The position numbers were made by a program, and so were the translations under genes. A DNA stretch of 64,000 nt from JAWQFO01 sp033436665 (GTDB taxonomy: Bacteria; Pseudomonadota; Alphaproteobacteria; Rhodobacterales; Rhodobacteraceae), in contig NZ_JAWQFO010000008.1 in NCBI RefSeq assembly GCF_033436665.1, positions 1 through 64,000 on the forward strand, given 5' to 3'. Below are positions 37,056-45,440 of this stretch, piece after piece; the first letter of the stretch is position 1, and each line of letters begins with the position of its first letter. The notes under the pieces are model-generated. The model was not told where the DNA came from and ran no database searches. It worked only from the letters and a program-made list of their open reading frames with translations.

Positions 37056-37174
37056 CCGAGCCCACGCGAAAGGCGCATGTCGCTTTCCCGCCATGACTGG
37101 TCGGGCGAGTTTTGCGCGGCTCGACTGCAGGCGCTAATGCTGGCGCAATTCGGTCACCGGGAAAGGCGCGCGTC

Positions 37175-39664
37175 ATGAAAACCCAAGTCAAGGCTCTGGT
37201 CGTGGGCGGCGGCGCTGTCGGCACCTCGATTGCCTACCACCTCGCGAAAGCCGGCTGGGAGGATGTGATGCTGCTGGAGCGCGACGAGCTGACCAGCGGC
37301 AGCACCTGGCACGCGGCGGGGCTTTTGCCCTATTTCAACATGTCCTACGCGACGACCCACATCCACGACTATTCGATCAAGTTTTACAAGGCGCTGGAAG
37401 AGGAGACCGGGCTCAACGCCGGGTTCTTCGTGGTCGGCAACCTGCGCATGGCGCAGTCGAAGGCGCGCATGGACGAGTACATGCTCTATGCCTCGACCGC
37501 CGAGACCTGCGGCGTGCCTTACGAGTGGATGAGCCCGGCGCAGATCAAGGAACGCTGGCCGTTGCTGCGCACGGAAGACCTCGAAGGGGCGATCTACCAT
37601 CCGACGGACGGCTACATAAACCCCGCCGACGTGACGATGGCGATGGCCAAGGGCGCGCGCCAGCATGGCGCCACCATCGAGCGCAAATGGCAGGTCGATG
37701 GCTATGCCTGGGCCGGCGATCACTGGGACGTCACCTGCACCAGGATGGTCGAGAAGGGCGGTAATCTCGTACCCTCAGACGAACAGATCGTGATCTCCGC
37801 CGAGCATGTCGTGACCGCGACCGGCAACCATGCACAGCGCACCGCGCGGCTTCTTGGCATCAAGATGCCCGCCATCCCGGTCGAGCATCAGTATATAGTC
37901 ACCGAACCCGATCCGGCGCTGGTCGAATGGCGCAAGACCAACGAACAGCATCCAGTGCTGCGCGACGCGGACGCCAAGTGGTACGTGCGCGAGGAACGCG
38001 GCGGCTGGATCCTCGGGCCCTACGAGCGCAACGCGCCGGCGCGGTTCCTCTACGACGTTCCCGAAAGCTTCCGGGCCGACCTCTTCCCGCTTGATCTGGA
38101 GCGGATCGAGGAGGAGTACATGTCGATGATCCACCGTATTCCGTCCTCCGAGGAGGTCGGGCTGAAAGACGATTACAACGGCCCGATCTGCTACACGCCG
38201 GACGGCAACCCGCTGATTGGCCCGGCGCCGGGGCTGCGCAACATGTGGCTGGCCGAGGGCTTTTCCTTCGGCATCACCGCCGCGGGCGGGGCGGGGTACT
38301 ACCTGGCGCAGATGATGGTCGCGGGGGAGGCCGAGATCGACATGGCCTCGCTCGATCCCAAGCGGTTCGGCGGCTGGATGACGACCGAGTACGCGGCGCG
38401 CAAGAACGAGGAAGCCTACGAGCACGTCTACATCCTGCATCATCCCGACGAAGAGCGTCCGGCCTGCAGACCTCTGCGCACGTCGCCTGCCTACGACCGT
38501 CAGAAGGCACGCGGCGCGCAGTTCGGACAGGTCAACGGCTGGGAGCGGCCGAACTATTTCGCGCCCGAAGGCTTCGACGACCACGACGGCCGCAGCTTCC
38601 GGCGCGGCGGATGGTGGCAATACGCGGTCGAGGAAGCGCAGGCGATCCGCAAAGGCGTTGGGCTGATCGACGCCACCGCCTTCACCAAGCATGTCGTGCG
38701 CGGACCGGGAGCGACCCAGTTTCTCGACTGGTTCACCTGCAACCGGCTGCCGAAGGTCGGGCGCATCAACCTGACCTATGCGCTCACCTCGCATGGCACG
38801 ACGCGCACCGAATACACCATCGTGCGGCTGGCCGAGGACGAATACTATCTCGTCTCCGCCGGCGCGTGGACGGCCTACGACGGCGACTATCTGCGCAAGG
38901 CCATCGGGGACAAGCGCGAAGCATTCGGCTGGATCGACTGCCATGACGTGACGACCCAATGGGGTGTCTTCGCGATTGCCGGACCGAAATCCCGCGACGT
39001 GCTGCAATCGCTGGTGCGCGATGCCGACGCCTCCACGGTGCTGTCGAACAAACGCTTTCCGTGGCTTTCCATGCGCGACATCGAGCTCGGCATGGTCCCG
39101 GTGAGGGCGATCCGCGTGGCCTATACCGGAGAGCTTGGCTGGGAATTGCACCACCCCATCGAGATGCAGAATCATCTTTTCGACGCGCTGATGGCGGCGG
39201 GCGCGGAGCATGGGCTGCAACTGGTCGGCGCTCGCGCGCAGAACTGGCTGCGGCAGGAAAAGAGCTACCGCGCCTTCGGCACCGAACTGGGTCGCGACGC
39301 GACCCCGCTCGAAGCCGACCTGCCGCGTTTTGTCGATCTCGAGAAGGACTTTCACGGCAAGGATGCGATGGTCGAAACCGGGGTGCGCAGCAAGTGCGTG
39401 ACGGTTCTGATCGACGGGCCGGAAGATGCCGATCCCTGGGGCCGCGAGGCGCTTTATGACGGCGAAACCCGCGTCGGGCGCCTGACCTCCGGCGGCTACT
39501 CGGTGCATTTCGGCAAGAGCATCGGCATGGGCTACGTCACCCCGGATCGCGCGACGCCCGGCACGCGGCTCAAGGTCCGCATGTTCGACGCGCTCTGGGA
39601 CGCCGAGGTGGTCGAGGACAGCCCCTACGATCCGAAGAACGAAGCGATCCGCAAGGACGGTTGA
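37175..39664 (+). CDS. dimethylglycine/sarcosine dehydrogenase-like protein (DAO-GcvT fusion)
   Basis: An 829-residue protein. An N-terminal FAD oxidase domain (ALVVGGGAVGTSIAYHLAKA; then TSGSTWHAAGLLPYFNMSY, with the W-H of covalent flavinylation in this family) runs to about residue 390. A linker domain and a C-terminal GcvT tetrahydrofolate-binding region follow (GYTGELGWELHHPIE-type segment AYTGELGWELH). It should demethylate a methylated glycine and transfer the one-carbon unit to folate. The start ATG at 37175 sits before the dinucleotide-binding fold. Which methylated amine is used is not readable. It is last in the four-gene run. Confidence 0.87.
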   Translation: MKTQVKALVVGGGAVGTSIAYHLAKAGWEDVMLLERDELTSGSTWHAAGLLPYFNMSYATTHIHDYSIKFYKALEEETGLNAGFFVVGNLRMAQSKARMDEYMLYASTAETCGVPYEWMSPAQIKERWPLLRTEDLEGAIYHPTDGYINPADVTMAMAKGARQHGATIERKWQVDGYAWAGDHWDVTCTRMVEKGGNLVPSDEQIVISAEHVVTATGNHAQRTARLLGIKMPAIPVEHQYIVTEPDPALVEWRKTNEQHPVLRDADAKWYVREERGGWILGPYERNAPARFLYDVPESFRADLFPLDLERIEEEYMSMIHRIPSSEEVGLKDDYNGPICYTPDGNPLIGPAPGLRNMWLAEGFSFGITAAGGAGYYLAQMMVAGEAEIDMASLDPKRFGGWMTTEYAARKNEEAYEHVYILHHPDEERPACRPLRTSPAYDRQKARGAQFGQVNGWERPNYFAPEGFDDHDGRSFRRGGWWQYAVEEAQAIRKGVGLIDATAFTKHVVRGPGATQFLDWFTCNRLPKVGRINLTYALTSHGTTRTEYTIVRLAEDEYYLVSAGAWTAYDGDYLRKAIGDKREAFGWIDCHDVTTQWGVFAIAGPKSRDVLQSLVRDADASTVLSNKRFPWLSMRDIELGMVPVRAIRVAYTGELGWELHHPIEMQNHLFDALMAAGAEHGLQLVGARAQNWLRQEKSYRAFGTELGRDATPLEADLPRFVDLEKDFHGKDAMVETGVRSKCVTVLIDGPEDADPWGREALYDGETRVGRLTSGGYSVHFGKSIGMGYVTPDRATPGTRLKVRMFDALWDAEVVEDSPYDPKNEAIRKDG

Positions 39665-39678
39665 CCCTGACAGGTATC

Positions 39679-39707
39679 GCCGGCGCGCGCCCGAAAGGGG
39701 CGCCGGC
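39679..39707 (+). terminator. hairpin terminator after the oxidase gene
   Basis: GCCGGCGC (39679-39686) pairs with GCGCCGGC (39700-39707), with an inner CCC-GAAA-GGG stem-loop. It lies 14 bases after the stop at 39664. There is no U-run, but the stem is very stable. Confidence 0.55.
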
Positions 39708-39815
39708 AGTTCAAATCGGGCGCAACTTGCCACAATCCGGCATCGAATCTCCCCATTTCCGCCCCACTGTTTCGGGACGATGAGTCGATCACGGGCGCAA
39801 AGCGGGGCAAGGCCG

Positions 39816-40439
39816 ATGAGCTACCAGGGAAAATTCGCGGTCTCCGAACTGGTGCAACCGACCTTCACGGGCGGTATCGCTGAAGGGGCCAATCTGCGCA
39901 CCCCCTGCGGGTTGCGCCGGATCGAGATCATCCGCCCGGGCGACCTGATCGTGACCCGCAGCGGCCTCGAGCCCGTGCAGATGGTGTGGAGACGCCGCGT
40001 GGCGGTAACGCCGGACACCGCGCCGATCTGCCTCAAACCGCGCGCCGTCGGACCAATGATGCCGCAGCGCGACCTCATGCTGGCCCCCGACCACCGGGTG
40101 CTGATCCCCGGCTTCCGCCTGCTTGGCGTACCCGACGAGACCGCGATGCTGACCGAGGCGCGCCGCATCGCCGGCACCAGCGACGCGGTCTATGTCGACA
40201 TGTCGTGTGAAAGCGTCACCTACTACCAGCTTGTCTTCGACCGTCACCTCGTTCTGATGGCCAACGGTCTGCCGGTGGAAAGCTTCCTGCCCGATGAGGC
40301 GGCTATCGCGGCTTTGGGCGGCGAGATGCGCACCGCGCTCGAGGCGCGGTATCCGTGCCTGCGCAGCGAACCCGACGCCTATCCCGGCGCGCAGTTCCCG
40401 ATCGCGACCGAGGTCGAATATCTGCCATTCCACGCCTGA
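39816..40439 (+). CDS. solo Hint-domain protein, probably without self-cleavage
   Basis: A 207-residue protein made almost only of a Hint (hedgehog/intein) fold. ANLRTPCGLRRIEIIRPGDL matches Hint block A, and LMLAPDHRVLIPGFRLLG matches block B with its histidine. In typical bacterial Hint domains the segment starts with cysteine (CF-x-x-G-T). Here the equivalent stretch is PTFTGGIAEG, so the cleaving cysteine appears replaced. No RTX or adhesin module is attached. The ATG at 39816 gives the typical length; an in-frame ATG 36 bases upstream is possible. The role is unknown. Confidence 0.7.
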   Translation: MSYQGKFAVSELVQPTFTGGIAEGANLRTPCGLRRIEIIRPGDLIVTRSGLEPVQMVWRRRVAVTPDTAPICLKPRAVGPMMPQRDLMLAPDHRVLIPGFRLLGVPDETAMLTEARRIAGTSDAVYVDMSCESVTYYQLVFDRHLVLMANGLPVESFLPDEAAIAALGGEMRTALEARYPCLRSEPDAYPGAQFPIATEVEYLPFHA

Positions 40440-40449
40440 ACCACGGCCC

Positions 40450-41103
40450 TTAGCCGCGTTGCGCCACCATGGCGAGGTTGTTCGCCGGCATCTCGACCTG
40501 CACCACCGAGAGCCCCTCGGAATTCAGCCATTTCTCGACCAGGGCGTCGTCCTTGTAACCGATGTCCGGATCGGCGGCGCGCAGTCCGGCGTCGAACTGC
40601 ACGTCCCCTTCGCTGGTCAGGCGCCCGTTACGCTTGAATGGCCCGTAGACCAGCAGGATGCCGCCCGGACCGACCGCCGAGGCGGCCTCGCGCGCAACGG
40701 TCTCGGCTTCGGCGCCCGAGATCAGGTGCAGCAGGTTGACAAGAACGACCAGGTCGAACGCGCCGGCCTTGCGACCCCAGCTCGGTGTTGCGGCATCGAG
40801 CCGGCGCGCCTGTTCGACATTGCCCAGCCGCGCTTCGGCGACATAGGCATCGATGCTGGCCAGGCGATCCTCGGCGAGGTCGGTGGGCTGAAACACCATG
40901 TCGGGCATCGCACGGGCGAAGGCGACGACATGCTGACCGGTGCCCGACGCGATCTCGAGCGCACGCCCGCTGCGCGGCGCATGCTTGAGCAGCAGGTGCG
41001 TGATCGGCTCGGCATTGCGGTCGGCGGAGGGCGCGTGCAGCTTTGCGCTGCCGGACGGGTCCGGGTTGGCGACGCTGGCCTGCGGCGGCAGCGCCCGGCT
41101 CAT
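40450..41103 (-). CDS. SAM-dependent methyltransferase-like protein (DUF938 type)
   Basis: A 217-residue class I methyltransferase fold: RALEIASGTGQHVVAFARAM is motif I with the glycine-rich SAM loop, and DLVVLVNLLHLISGAEAE corresponds to motif IV. The short N-terminus and GGILLVYGPFKRNG fit the DUF938 group, whose substrate is unknown. The ATG overlaps the stop of the upstream FAD oxidase gene by four bases, so the two are translationally coupled. Confidence 0.8.
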   Translation of the reverse strand: MSRALPPQASVANPDPSGSAKLHAPSADRNAEPITHLLLKHAPRSGRALEIASGTGQHVVAFARAMPDMVFQPTDLAEDRLASIDAYVAEARLGNVEQARRLDAATPSWGRKAGAFDLVVLVNLLHLISGAEAETVAREAASAVGPGGILLVYGPFKRNGRLTSEGDVQFDAGLRAADPDIGYKDDALVEKWLNSEGLSVVQVEMPANNLAMVAQRG

Positions 41104-42176
41104 GCGAACCGTCCCGGTGCAAGCGCCGCGACGGTGCCGGCGTCGACTTCGGGCGGGCGGCCCATCACGAGATCGGCCACAAGTTGCGAAGCGGCCGGTG
41201 CGGACTGGAAGCCGTAGCCGCCCTGCCCGGCGCACCAGACGAATTCCGGCACTGTCGCATCACGCCCCAGCACCAGCCCACGATCGGGGGAAAAGCTGCG
41301 CAACCCGGCCCAGCTTGCCAGCAGACGGGTGACGGGCACGGTGACCAGTTCCTCGTAACGCGCGAGTCCCTCCGCCAGGGTCAGGTCCTCGGGCCAGGCG
41401 TCGTGCGGTTCGACCGCGTCCTCGTCGGCAGGCGAGACCAGCAGCGCCCCGGCATCGGGCTTGGCATACCAGGTCTCGCCGGTCCCGAAGAACATTGGCC
41501 ATTGCTTCACGTCGTGATCGCCCGGGGCCGGAATGCGTGCCATCGAGCGGCGGTGCGGAACGATGCCCACCGGAGCAACGCCCGCCATGCGGGCGATGCC
41601 GTCGGCCCAGGCACCCGCGGCATTGACGAGAAGCGGCGCCGCGTAGCTCTCTTCGCCGCAGCTGACGCGCCAGGTGCCGCCATCCCGGGCGATGCCATCG
41701 ACCTGTGCGCCGGTGCGCACCTCGCCGCCGCCGGCCCGGATGTCACGGGCGAAATCCTGCATCAGCCGGTCGGTGTCGATGTCGTACGCCGCACCGTCAT
41801 AGCCGGCGAAGGCCACCTTTTCCGGGTCGAGCACCGGCACCATCGCAACCGCCTCGGCGGGCGAGATTTGCTGGATCTGCATGGTCTCGAGATCCGTCTC
41901 GAAGGCGTCCCGCTCGTCGGCGCGCCCGAGCACCATGAAGCCGCGCGGCGACAGGTAGCCGCCATTGGCGGTGGCGTGGTAATCCGCGCTGGCCCGGTTC
42001 AGCGCGATGGTCGAGGGTTTGCCGTAATTTTCCTCAAACAGCGCCGCCGACCGGCCCGAAGCGTGGTAGCCTGTTGCCTTTTCCGCTTCGAGCAGCGTCA
42101 CTCTCGCGTCCGCCGATAGCCGCGCAGCCGCCGAGAGGCCGGCGATACCGCCGCCGATGACGATGATGTCGCTCAT
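41100..42176 (-). CDS. FAD-dependent glycine/D-amino-acid oxidase-type enzyme
   Basis: A 358-residue DAO-family flavoprotein. It starts with IIVIGGGIAGLSAAARLSAD (FAD-binding fold) and ATGYHASGRSAALFEENYG, and ends with the second FAD contact CAGQGGYGFQSAPAASQLVA. It oxidises an amine or amino acid with release of peroxide or transfer to a carrier. The ATG at 42176 overlaps the aldo/keto reductase stop, and its own stop overlaps the methyltransferase start. The substrate is not known; the YHASGRSAA context is common in D-amino-acid/hydroxyproline-type oxidases. Confidence 0.87.
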   Translation of the reverse strand: MSDIIVIGGGIAGLSAAARLSADARVTLLEAEKATGYHASGRSAALFEENYGKPSTIALNRASADYHATANGGYLSPRGFMVLGRADERDAFETDLETMQIQQISPAEAVAMVPVLDPEKVAFAGYDGAAYDIDTDRLMQDFARDIRAGGGEVRTGAQVDGIARDGGTWRVSCGEESYAAPLLVNAAGAWADGIARMAGVAPVGIVPHRRSMARIPAPGDHDVKQWPMFFGTGETWYAKPDAGALLVSPADEDAVEPHDAWPEDLTLAEGLARYEELVTVPVTRLLASWAGLRSFSPDRGLVLGRDATVPEFVWCAGQGGYGFQSAPAASQLVADLVMGRPPEVDAGTVAALAPGRFA

Positions 42177-43111
42177 GCCTGCTCTTCGATCCGGTCGGTT
42201 GCGGGCGGCGGAGTCGGGCTGAGCGCCGAAAGCCTTTCGTAAAGATCTTCCGGCAGCACGTAGTCGAGCGCCGCCAGCGAGGGTGCGAGCTGTTCGGTCG
42301 AGCGTGCCGAGATGATCGGCGTCGGCCCGGCCGGATGGGCTGCGGCCCAGGCGACCGCCAGCGTTTCCGGTGCGGTGCCCACCTCTTCCGCGATCTGCGA
42401 CAGGCCTTGCGCGGCCTCGTGCATCCAGTCGTGCCCGTAGCGCTTGGCGTAGCGGTCGTCGCTGGTCAGCCGTCCACTGCCGCCGGTCGCATACTTGCCG
42501 GTCAGAAGCCCGCCGCCCAGCGGCGAATAGGGCGCGCAGGCGACGCCCTGGTCGGCACACATAGGCAGGATTTCCACCTCGGCCTGGCGTTTCACGAGGT
42601 TGTACATCGGCTGCATGATGTCGATGGAAAGGTCGTATTCCGCGGCGATCCTGATCGCCTTCATCACCTGCCAGGCGGCGAAATTCGACACGCCGATGTA
42701 GCGGATGTGACCTTTGGCCTTGAGCTCGGCGAAGGTTTCGAGGCTTTCGTGCAGGTCGGTGTCCGGATCGAACCGGTGCATGTAGAGCACGTCGAGCGTG
42801 TCGAGTTGCAGACGCTGCCGCGACACCTCGCAAGACTGCAGGATGTTGTCGCGCCCCGCGCCGCCGTCATAGGCCGCCTTGGTCGCGATCACCAGCCGTT
42901 CGCGCTGCGCGCCGATCATGGTGCCGAGCAGGGTCTCGGATGCGCCCTTGGTGTAGACGTAGGCGGTGTCGAAATGGGTGATCTCGGCGTCGATGCAGGC
43001 CTCGAACATCGCGCGCGAGGCGGCTTCGTCGGCATTACCTCCGAACTGCATGGTGCCGAAGGCGAGGCGGCTCGCCGGGGTTCCGTCGGGGCTGGTGAGA
43101 TGCGTGCTCAT
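42173..43111 (-). CDS. aldo/keto reductase
   Basis: A 312-residue TIM-barrel NADPH oxidoreductase. The catalytic tetrad can be followed: D in THFDTAYVY, Y in the same strand, K in LVIATKAAY and H in VLYMHRFDPD. The coenzyme region is RYIGVSNFAAWQ with YSPLGGGLLTGKY. It reduces an aldehyde or ketone, substrate unknown. The ATG at 43111 is preferred to an in-frame TTG 36 bases upstream. It lies 46 bases after the short unknown gene. Confidence 0.9.
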   Translation of the reverse strand: MSTHLTSPDGTPASRLAFGTMQFGGNADEAASRAMFEACIDAEITHFDTAYVYTKGASETLLGTMIGAQRERLVIATKAAYDGGAGRDNILQSCEVSRQRLQLDTLDVLYMHRFDPDTDLHESLETFAELKAKGHIRYIGVSNFAAWQVMKAIRIAAEYDLSIDIMQPMYNLVKRQAEVEILPMCADQGVACAPYSPLGGGLLTGKYATGGSGRLTSDDRYAKRYGHDWMHEAAQGLSQIAEEVGTAPETLAVAWAAAHPAGPTPIISARSTEQLAPSLAALDYVLPEDLYERLSALSPTPPPATDRIEEQA

Positions 43112-43157
43112 GGCCGAATTGGTGGCATGGCGGGCAGGGGGGTGCAATGGCTGCCGG

Positions 43158-43451
43158 TCATTTCGGCCCCGCCGCGTCGCGCCGGTCCGGCACGAAGGCT
43201 TCGAGAAAGCGCAGCACGCGCTCGGGCGTCGTTTCGCAAGGGAAAAGGCGCGGTCCGGCCGCGGTGAGGTAGAGGTTGAGCGAGAGCCGGTCCGGACCGC
43301 CGAGTTGGGACGCGACCAGTTTCAGCGAGCGTCCCTTGGCATGGCGGGTGATCTCGACGCGATAGGGTTTGCCGGCAGCCGACCCCTTGAGGTGCCCGGC
43401 GGGCAGGGCGGCGATCAGCGCTTCGGCCCGCGCCGCCTGCGGATCGGTCAA
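43158..43451 (-). CDS. short conserved-looking protein after plsY, unknown function
   Basis: A 97-residue protein with two predicted strands-rich halves (YRVEITRHAKGRSLKLVASQ, RLSLNLYLTAAGPRLFPCET) and a helical end (ERVLRFLEAFVPD). It seems to start with TTG at 43451, whose last base plus an A also forms the plsY stop (TTGA overlap). No ATG or GTG start gives a sensible product. I do not recognise the family. The tight coupling to plsY is the main support that it is real. Confidence 0.6.
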   Translation of the reverse strand: MTDPQAARAEALIAALPAGHLKGSAAGKPYRVEITRHAKGRSLKLVASQLGGPDRLSLNLYLTAAGPRLFPCETTPERVLRFLEAFVPDRRDAAGPK

Positions 43452-44056
43452 GACTTGCGGCCGATCCTGGGCTCTGTGCCTGCGCGGATGCGGGCGATGT
43501 TGCCGGAATGCCGCCACCAGACCAGCGCCGCCAGCAGGATGCCGAGCACAAGCGCCTGAGCAAACCCGAGAACCAGCAGAAGCGGGATCGACGTCGCGGA
43601 AGCGGTCAACGCGCCAACCGAGGAAATCTTCGACAGGAAGGCCCCGGCAAGCCAGGCGAGGCAGCAGGCAAGGCCCACCGGCCAGGCGAGCGCCAGCATG
43701 ATCCCGAGAAAGGTGGCAACGCCCTTGCCGCCCTTGAACCCCAGCCAGACCGGGAAGCAATGGCCCAGCATGGCCGCCAGCCCGGCGAGTTGCGCCGCGT
43801 CCTCGCCCGCCGCGGCCCGGGCGAGCAGAACCGCCACCGCACCCTTGGCGCCGTCGAGAACGAGCGTCAGCGCGGCCGCGGTCTTGTTGCCGGTGCGCAG
43901 GACGTTCGTGGCCCCGATGTTGCCTGACCCGATCTCGCGCAGGTTGCCCAGGCCCATGATCCGCGCCAGTACCATGCCGAAGGGGATCGAGCCCAGCAGG
44001 TAGCCGAGACCGGCCCAGAGCAGGAGGATTGTCGCGGGGCTGTCAAAGATCGGCAT
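43448..44056 (-). CDS. plsY: glycerol-3-phosphate acyltransferase PlsY
   Basis: A 202-residue inner-membrane protein with about five helices. It transfers acyl from acyl-phosphate to glycerol-3-phosphate, the first step of phospholipid synthesis. The three family motifs are present: LLGSIPFGMVLAR, GSGNIGATNVLR and GFKGGKGVATFLG. Length is normal (about 195-210). The start codon shares one base with the pyrC-like stop. The acyl-phosphate-forming PlsX is not in the window. Confidence 0.95.
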   Translation of the reverse strand: MPIFDSPATILLLWAGLGYLLGSIPFGMVLARIMGLGNLREIGSGNIGATNVLRTGNKTAAALTLVLDGAKGAVAVLLARAAAGEDAAQLAGLAAMLGHCFPVWLGFKGGKGVATFLGIMLALAWPVGLACCLAWLAGAFLSKISSVGALTASATSIPLLLVLGFAQALVLGILLAALVWWRHSGNIARIRAGTEPRIGRKS

Positions 44057-45342
44057 CAATTGGCCTCGTAGACGCGGGCGCCGGCGACCCAGGTGCCGAG
44101 CACGCGGCCCTGCATCCGGGCGCCGTCGAACGGCGTGTTGCGGGATTTCGAACGCAGCGTGGCGCGGTCGAGCACGAAGGGCGCGTCGGGGTCGAACAGA
44201 ACGAGGTCGGCGGGCGCTCCGGGTGCCATACGCCCGCCGGGCAAGCCCAGCCGGCGCGCCGGGTTCAGCGACATGGCGCGCCAGAGCGCGGGAAGTTCGA
44301 TCAGCCCGGCGTGGTGCAGGCGCATGGCCGCGGGAAGGAAGGTTTCGAGCCCGACGGCGCCAGAAGCGGCTTCCTCGAAGGGCAGGCGCTTGCTTTCCTC
44401 GTCCTGCGGCGTGTGCATCGACGAGATCACGTCGATCAGCCCGGAGGCCACCGCTTCGGCCACGGCAAGCCGGTCGTCCTCGTCCCGCAGCGGCGGCTTC
44501 AGTTTGAAGAAGGTGCGGTAGTCGGCGATGTCGAGCGCGTTCAGGGTCAGGTGGTGGATCGAGGTGCCGGCGGTGACGTCGAGCCCGTTGCGCTTGGCGC
44601 GCTCGAGCGCGGGCAGGGCGCGTGCGGTGGTGATCTGGTCGAAGTGGTAGCGCGCGCCGGTCATCTCGATCAGGGCCACGTCGCGATCGAGCGCCATGCG
44701 CTCGGCCATTGGCGACACCGCCGGCAGGCCGCGTAGCGAGGCGAACTTGCCCGAGGTCGCGACGGACCCTACCGAAAGACCCGGGTCCTGGGGGTGTGCG
44801 ACGACAAGCGCGCCAAGCGCCCGCGCGTAGGAAAGCGCCCGCGACAGCACCTTGGTATCGGTAACGACACGGTCGCAGTCGGTGAAGGCGACGGCACCGG
44901 CATCCATCAGGAACCCGATCTCGGTCATCTCGCGGCCCGCGCGTCCCTTGGTCAGCGCCGCCATCGGCGCGACGTTCACCGGCGTCGCCTCGCGCGCGCG
45001 CCGGGTGACGAACTCCAGCGTTTCGGGGTTGTCGATGGCCGGCAGGGTGTCGGGGCGGGTCACGATGGTCGTGACGCCCCCCGCAGCGGCGGCGAGGCCC
45101 ACCGAACGATAGCTTTCCTTGTGACGCTCGCCAGGTTCGCAGACCTTGACCCCGAGATCGACGATTCCGGGCGCGAGGTGCCGCCCGGCGCAGTCGATCA
45201 CCCGCCCGCTGCCGCCGCCGTCGCCTTCGCCTTTGGGCAGAAGCCCGGCGATGCATCCGTCCTCGACCCTGAGGCCGCCGGCCCGGATCGTTCCGGCCTC
45301 GGGATCGACGAGCCAGGCGTTCACGAAACTGAGCGCACTCAT
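44056..45342 (-). CDS. pyrC: dihydroorotase-like protein lacking metal-site residues
   Basis: A 428-residue amidohydrolase related to type I dihydroorotase. The strand that should read D-x-H-x-H reads VDLGVKVCEPG (positions 62-66), so both first metal histidines are replaced by G and K. RPDTLPAIDN replaces the usual MPNT motif, and SMHTPQDEESK lacks the catalytic aspartate expected before HAPH. It may therefore be a non-catalytic partner of aspartate carbamoyltransferase, like the PyrC-prime of Pseudomonas; a working enzyme would be elsewhere. It is in a pyrB-plsY operon with four-base overlaps. Confidence 0.82.
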   Translation of the reverse strand: MSALSFVNAWLVDPEAGTIRAGGLRVEDGCIAGLLPKGEGDGGGSGRVIDCAGRHLAPGIVDLGVKVCEPGERHKESYRSVGLAAAAGGVTTIVTRPDTLPAIDNPETLEFVTRRAREATPVNVAPMAALTKGRAGREMTEIGFLMDAGAVAFTDCDRVVTDTKVLSRALSYARALGALVVAHPQDPGLSVGSVATSGKFASLRGLPAVSPMAERMALDRDVALIEMTGARYHFDQITTARALPALERAKRNGLDVTAGTSIHHLTLNALDIADYRTFFKLKPPLRDEDDRLAVAEAVASGLIDVISSMHTPQDEESKRLPFEEAASGAVGLETFLPAAMRLHHAGLIELPALWRAMSLNPARRLGLPGGRMAPGAPADLVLFDPDAPFVLDRATLRSKSRNTPFDGARMQGRVLGTWVAGARVYEAN

Positions 45343-45440
45343 GCGCCGACCCAGAGCATCAGCCCGACGACGCCGAAAGCCACGAGCAGGGCCACCATCG
45401 CGACGCGACCCGACATTTTCGGGTCCTTCGGTTCCTTCAT
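45339..45440 (-). CDS. 33-residue single-helix membrane protein
   Basis: A very short gene: charged N-terminus MKEPKDPKMSGR, then one membrane helix (VAMVALLVAFGVVGLMLWVG). Its start overlaps the stop of the 180-residue gene by four bases, and its stop overlaps the pyrC-like start by four, so it fills exactly the space between two coupled genes. That packing is strong evidence that it is translated. The function is unknown; it could be an assembly or anchor peptide for a neighbouring membrane protein. Confidence 0.7.
   Translation of the reverse strand: MKEPKDPKMSGRVAMVALLVAFGVVGLMLWVGA

Noticed and set aside
41100..42833. 577-residue form of the FAD oxidase with a long N-terminal extension
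   Set aside because: The first 219 codons are antisense to nothing sensible and overlap the aldo/keto reductase. The ATG at 42176 precedes the FAD-binding fold and forms the usual four-base overlap.
43448..45256. 602-residue form of PlsY
   Set aside because: The N-terminal 400 codons are a shadow of the pyrC-like gene; PlsY begins at 44056.
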